Shown here in pieces: positions 60,511-64,000 of a stretch of 64,000 bases of DNA. The stretch's first letter is position 1. Every line of letters begins with the position of its first letter. The position numbers and the translations under genes are program-made. The stretch is from Sodalis ligni (lineage in GTDB: Bacteria > Pseudomonadota > Gammaproteobacteria > Enterobacterales > Enterobacteriaceae). Location of the stretch: assembly GCF_016865525.2 (NCBI RefSeq), contig NZ_CP075169.1, forward strand, positions 5,270,337 to 5,334,336, written 5' to 3'. The notes under the pieces are model-generated. The model was not told the origin of the DNA. It ran no database searches and saw nothing but the letters and a program-made list of their open reading frames with translations.

Positions 60511-60660
60511 TCAGGACAGTATGAAATCTGGTGAGAGGGTCTCGGCAACTGACCAGATGCCTTCATCAGGAAAACAATCGAGTCCTGTTTCACTGGCGGC
60601 AATCGCAACTGCCCTGGACCAAATGACATCAATCCATTCAGGATCGCTGAGTTTGGAGCG
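60511..60660 (-). pseudogene. DUF29-like protein, C-terminal relic
   Basis: The minus strand reads WSRAVAIAASETGLDCFPDE and GIWSVAETLSPDFILS before a stop at 60511. The ASETGL-x-x-FP ... LDPDF-type end is that of DUF29 proteins. The upstream part of the gene is missing; the 30-bp palindrome lies at its broken end. Confidence 0.5.
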
Positions 60661-60669
60661 AAGACTGAG

Positions 60670-60699
60670 TGACTCTTTAGATATATATCTAAAGAGTCA
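60670..60699. repeat. Perfect 30-bp palindrome
   Basis: The 30 bases are their own reverse complement, with arms starting TGACTCTTTAGATAT. It can form a 15-bp hairpin in either strand. It is followed by ATATTGGAAAAAACTC and lies 160 bases before the sugar-nucleotide cluster. Confidence 0.85.
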
Positions 60700-60860
60700 T
60701 ATATTGGAAAAAACTCTTTTAGTCAATCTTCACTAAACGGTTAACCAAAACAAGTAGGGCTTATCTGCAGTTACCGCTTAATTTTAAGCCATTCACTCCT
60801 GCAATCATATTGGTAATGATTGTTCCTTCAACAAAGTAGCGTTTAACCCATGATCATTAT

Positions 60861-61961
60861 ATGCACGAGCTTGAACTTTTTTCCGCCGTAAAGGCGAATG
60901 CCGGCCTCGACTTTCTCAGCCCGCTGCACAAGGTATTAACCAGCCATTGGTATGTGATGGGCAACGAGGTGCGGTCGTTTGAAAATGAATTCGCCGACTA
61001 CCTTGGCGTAAATCACTGCATTAGCGTTGCCAATGGGTCCGATGCGCTGGAGCTCGCCCTTAAAGCCTTGAATGTGCAGGCGGGCGCGCGGGTCGTGACG
61101 GCGGCCAACGCCGGGTTTTATGCCAGCAGCGCCATTTATGCCATCGGCGCCATGCCGGTTTATATCGACGTTGATGCAGCGACGCTAACCCTATGCCCCA
61201 AAGCATTGGCAGCGGTACTTGACTCCTCTATAGCCGCCGTCATCGTCACCCATCTTTACGGCCAGCTTGCCGATATGGAAGAGATCGTCCGCCTGTCGTC
61301 GGCCGCGGGCATACCGGTGCTGGAAGATTGCGCCCAAGCCCATGGCGCCCGGCGCAATGGCAAACCGGCAGGCAGCTTTGGCGCTATTGCCTGTTTTAGT
61401 TTCTACCCCACCAAGAACCTTGGCGCGTTGGGTGATGGCGGGGCGATGGTCACTGATAACCACGACATGGCCGCACGCATTCGTCAATTACGGCAATATG
61501 GCTGGGGGCAAAAATATCAGGTAACCCTTGCCGGCGGGCGTAATAGCCGCATGGATGAGATACAGGCGGCTATTTTGCGTATCAAGCTGCCTTATCTGGA
61601 TCAATGGAATGAACAACGCCGATTCATTGCCAAACGCTATAACGAGGCGTTTTTCAAATTCAATGTACTTTTACCCTGCTCCACGGCGGCGGACTATGTT
61701 GCTCATCTTTACGTCATGCGCCTGGCGAACAGGCGGCAATTCATCAACGTGCTTAAACAAAAAGGGATAAAGACGGATATCCATTATCCCATTCCCGATT
61801 ATCGCCAGGCAGCCTATATTGCCGAGCTTCCCTATGCCCTGACCGTCACCGAGCACGCCTGTGAAACCGTGGTTTCTTTGCCCTGCTACCCTGGCTTGAC
61901 CGGTGATGAGGCTGATCGCGTGATTACAGCGGTCACCGCCTATTTTGAACAGGAGGGATGA
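60861..61961 (+). CDS. DegT/DnrJ/EryC1 sugar aminotransferase (FdtB/QdtB type)
   Basis: 366 residues, PLP-dependent. WYVMGNEVRSFENEFADYLG and VANGSDALELALKAL (PLP phosphate site) precede VLEDCAQAHGA (Asp for the PLP nitrogen), FSFYPTKNLGALGDGGAMVT with the Schiff-base Lys, and GRNSRMDEIQAAIL. The wording matches aminotransferases that act on dTDP-3-keto-6-deoxyhexose to give Fuc3N or Qui3N. The stop overlaps the next gene by four bases. Confidence 0.86.
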   Translation: MHELELFSAVKANAGLDFLSPLHKVLTSHWYVMGNEVRSFENEFADYLGVNHCISVANGSDALELALKALNVQAGARVVTAANAGFYASSAIYAIGAMPVYIDVDAATLTLCPKALAAVLDSSIAAVIVTHLYGQLADMEEIVRLSSAAGIPVLEDCAQAHGARRNGKPAGSFGAIACFSFYPTKNLGALGDGGAMVTDNHDMAARIRQLRQYGWGQKYQVTLAGGRNSRMDEIQAAILRIKLPYLDQWNEQRRFIAKRYNEAFFKFNVLLPCSTAADYVAHLYVMRLANRRQFINVLKQKGIKTDIHYPIPDYRQAAYIAELPYALTVTEHACETVVSLPCYPGLTGDEADRVITAVTAYFEQEG

Positions 61962-62902
61962 ATGTGTTGACGCTGGTCATTCCCGTTTATCGTAACCAAC
62001 ACAATCTTCCGGACCTGCTGGCCGCCGTTGCGGGCTTGAATAACCAGTTGGAAAAGGCGCTGGAAGTGGTTTTCGTGGTGGACGGCAGCCCCGATCGCTG
62101 TTATGAGCTCCTGCATCAACAGTTGCCTTTGCAGCCTTTTCGCTCAAGGCTGTTGCTGCTGTCGAAAAATTTCGGCGCCTTTATGGCCATCAGGGCAGGC
62201 TTGCAGTATGGCAAGGGCGATCGTTTCGCCGTCATGGCGGCGGATTTGCAAGAGCCGCCGGAACTGGTCCTGGTCATGAATCAGCTACTGCTGCGGCAGA
62301 ACGTTGATGTTGTGGTTGGCGCAAGAGAGGGCCGGCACGATCCCTGGCTGAGCCGCCTGGCCTCAGCGATATACTGGGGCTTATACCGCCGTTACGTCAT
62401 TCCCGAAATCCCCGCCGGCGGCGTTGACGTTTTTGCCTGTAACAAAACGTTTCGCGACCAATTGCTCCGGCTGGAAGAACGCCACAGCTCACTTATTGCC
62501 CAGATTTTCTGGCTGGGTTACCGCCGCAAGGTGGTGACGTACACTCGCCGGGAGCGGCGCCACGGGCGTTCTGCCTGGACGCTGGGCAAAAAAATCAATT
62601 ATATGATGGACAGTATATTTGCATTCACCGACTTGCCGATCAAATTACTGATAAGCGTTGGCGCATTGGGTTCCGGTATGGCGGTATTGCTGGGAATGTT
62701 GACCCTGTTTGTCAAATTTTCCGGCACGACTGAAATACCCGGCTATGCCATGATTATGCTGACCATCACCTTTTTAGGCGGCCTGATTCTCCTGGGCCTG
62801 GGTACCGTCGGTTCCTATGCCTGGCGCACCTACGAGAACACCAAGTCCCGGCCGTTAGCCATCCCGATGCGGGTAGAGGCTTTTGGAGGCGCGGATGAAT
62901 AG
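61958..62902 (+). CDS. GtrB-like membrane glycosyltransferase (GT2)
   Basis: 314 residues. GT-A domain: LTLVIPVYRNQHNLPDLLAA, VFVVDGSPDRCYELL, LSKNFGAFMAIRAGL and the D-x-Q-like VMAADLQEPPEL. Two C-terminal membrane helices follow (LLISVGALGSGMAVLLGMLT and AMIMLTITFLGGLILLGLGT). This is the architecture of bactoprenol-phosphate glycosyltransferases. With the GtrA-like gene two steps on, it fits O-antigen decoration. Confidence 0.87.
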   Translation: MNVLTLVIPVYRNQHNLPDLLAAVAGLNNQLEKALEVVFVVDGSPDRCYELLHQQLPLQPFRSRLLLLSKNFGAFMAIRAGLQYGKGDRFAVMAADLQEPPELVLVMNQLLLRQNVDVVVGAREGRHDPWLSRLASAIYWGLYRRYVIPEIPAGGVDVFACNKTFRDQLLRLEERHSSLIAQIFWLGYRRKVVTYTRRERRHGRSAWTLGKKINYMMDSIFAFTDLPIKLLISVGALGSGMAVLLGMLTLFVKFSGTTEIPGYAMIMLTITFLGGLILLGLGTVGSYAWRTYENTKSRPLAIPMRVEAFGGADE

Positions 62903-63854
62903 CGCCAACGGTTTTTTTGTCCATAGCCAGGCAATATGCGAATCAAATGACATTGGCAGGGATACGAGCATCTGGGCGTTTGCTCATATCTTGCCGGGGG
63001 CGCGCCTGGGCAGCGAGTGTAATGTGTGTGACCATGTATTTATTGAAAATGACGTACAGATTGGGCATAGAGTGACTTTAAAATGCGGTGTCCAGCTCTG
63101 GGACGGCATTACCATAGAAGACGATGTCTTTATCGGACCCAATGCTACTTTTACCAACGATCCTTTCCCCCGCAGCAAAGTCTATCCGCAGGAATTTGCA
63201 AGAACGGTTATTCGCAAGGGCGCTTCCTTAGGTGCGAACTGTACCGTCCTGCCGGGCCTGACCATTGGCACAAACGCCATGGTCGGCGCGGGGGCTGTCG
63301 TCACGCGTTCCGTTCCCGCCAACGCCATTGTCGTCGGCAACCCGGCCAAGATAGTGGGTTATGTTGATGCCAGGCCGGTTTGCCATGAACAGATAACCGC
63401 GGCGGGTAAGGTTGCGGCGCAAACGGAAACCATGGTAAAAGGCGTGACATTGCATACCATGAACAAATTCGCCGACCTTCGCGGCAGCTTGTCGGTGGGT
63501 AATTTTGGCCACGCCATTCCGTTCAAGCCGGTACGTTATTTTATGGTTTACGATGTGCCCACCGAAGAAATCCGGGGAGAACATGCGCACCGGGTCTGTC
63601 ATCAATTTCTCGTTGCGGTAAAAGGGTTAGTGCATGTCGTGGCTGACGATGGAATTCATCGCCAGGAGTTTATACTCGACAAACCCACCCAGGGCGTTTA
63701 TCTGCCGGCGATGACCTGGGGCATTCAGTATCGCTACTCGCCGGATGCCATATTGATGGTATTCGCCTCGCATCATTACGACGCCACAGACTATATACGG
63801 GACTATGACGAATTCAGAATACTCACTGAATGCGCCGGTAGCGGGCGGCCATGA
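62895..63854 (+). CDS. fdtD: Fused sugar N-acetyltransferase and 3,4-ketoisomerase (FdtD/WxcM type)
   Basis: 319 residues from the ATG at 62895, with GGAGG upstream, overlapping the previous gene by eight bases. The N-terminal half is a left-handed beta-helix acyltransferase (GRDTSIWAFAHILPGARLGS, ITIEDDVFIGPNATFTNDPF, GAVVTRSVPANAIVVGNPAK). The C-terminal half is a cupin ketoisomerase (RGEHAHRVCHQFLVAVKGLV, GVYLPAMTWGIQYRYSPDAI). Separate proteins in many species, the two are fused in WxcM and FdtD, which make the 3-keto sugar and later acetylate the 3-amino sugar. Symbol by architecture. Confidence 0.85.
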   Translation: MNSANGFFVHSQAICESNDIGRDTSIWAFAHILPGARLGSECNVCDHVFIENDVQIGHRVTLKCGVQLWDGITIEDDVFIGPNATFTNDPFPRSKVYPQEFARTVIRKGASLGANCTVLPGLTIGTNAMVGAGAVVTRSVPANAIVVGNPAKIVGYVDARPVCHEQITAAGKVAAQTETMVKGVTLHTMNKFADLRGSLSVGNFGHAIPFKPVRYFMVYDVPTEEIRGEHAHRVCHQFLVAVKGLVHVVADDGIHRQEFILDKPTQGVYLPAMTWGIQYRYSPDAILMVFASHHYDATDYIRDYDEFRILTECAGSGRP

Positions 63855-64000
63855 TGTCGGCGCCATTGGCATTGTTTACACCGTTATTTGCCAGATTTCT
63901 CCTGTCGGGCGGGCTTAACACTGTCCTGACCTATGGCTTGTACTTGCTGCTGCTGATGGCTTTCAGCTATACCGCAAGCTTCTCCATGGCGTATGCGGCG
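63851..64000 (+). CDS. GtrA-like flippase, N-terminal part
   Basis: 50 codons are in the window, starting MMSAPLALFTPLFARFLLSG and then GLNTVLTYGLYLLLLMAFSY. The pattern F-L-x-S/V-G-x-x-N-T is the GtrA/DPMS1 family start. It overlaps the fdtD-like stop (ATGA). The family flips bactoprenol-linked sugar across the inner membrane. The rest of the gene lies outside the window. Confidence 0.75.
   Translation, partial: MMSAPLALFTPLFARFLLSGGLNTVLTYGLYLLLLMAFSYTASFSMAYAA

Overview
The window looks like a chromosomal segment of a Gram-negative enterobacterium with many insertion sequences and pseudogenes, most like Sodalis-type or related plant- or insect-associated Enterobacterales. This is an inference from the protein types (DsbA, TonB/ExbBD, CcdAB, NudI and OmpC-like porin forms), from IS2-, IS630- and IS21-type elements, and from many frameshifted genes beside intact ones. 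I did no database search. No rRNA, tRNA or CRISPR array was recognised.

Layout. 1-93 is the 5' end of a shikimate dehydrogenase-like gene. 689-2017 is a complete IS2-like element with a 5-bp target duplication and a frameshifted transposase. 2351-9358 is an AT-rich, decayed defence island: two broken and two small plus-strand genes, then a minus-strand operon hsdS - small gene - AAA ATPase - HNH nuclease - hsdM. Almost every gene is near full length but carries small indels. 9762-19000 is a graveyard of plasmid, ICE and prophage parts: toxin-antitoxin modules (GNAT/DUF1778, RelBE, Phd/VapC, CcdAB and a DinJ-like stub), a Ner-like regulator, a phage Ash-type leader split by a group II intron, and stubs of a conjugative coupling protein and an integrase. 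An MscS channel lies among them.

19086-32000 holds an SDR/AraC pair, an allantoinase-like enzyme with a Tat-type signal, a beta-barrel candidate, an ArsR regulator and MFS exporter with matching dyads, an IS630 element, a butanediol/acetoin dehydrogenase, and an aspartyl/asparaginyl beta-hydroxylase gene cut by an IS21 element with a clear 6-bp target duplication.

32262-43671 reads as one nutrient-uptake locus: ExbD, ExbB, TonB and a 939-residue TonB-dependent receptor beside a five-gene peptide ABC importer. A peptide exporter-like ABC gene destroyed by a second IS630 follows (44015-46917).

47374-60394 is mainly metabolic: a TetR/SDR pair with a visible operator, then a sugar-acid pathway (IclR regulator, KDPGal aldolase, KDGal kinase, DapA-family lyase, enolase-superfamily dehydratase, MHS symporter, porin) in which the symporter and the porin each lie downstream of a near-identical palindrome. 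A TetR gene, an extra DsbA, NudI and a GFA enzyme follow. 60861-64000 starts a dTDP-3-amino-sugar and O-antigen modification cluster (aminotransferase, GtrB-like transferase, fused acetyltransferase/ketoisomerase, GtrA-like flippase).
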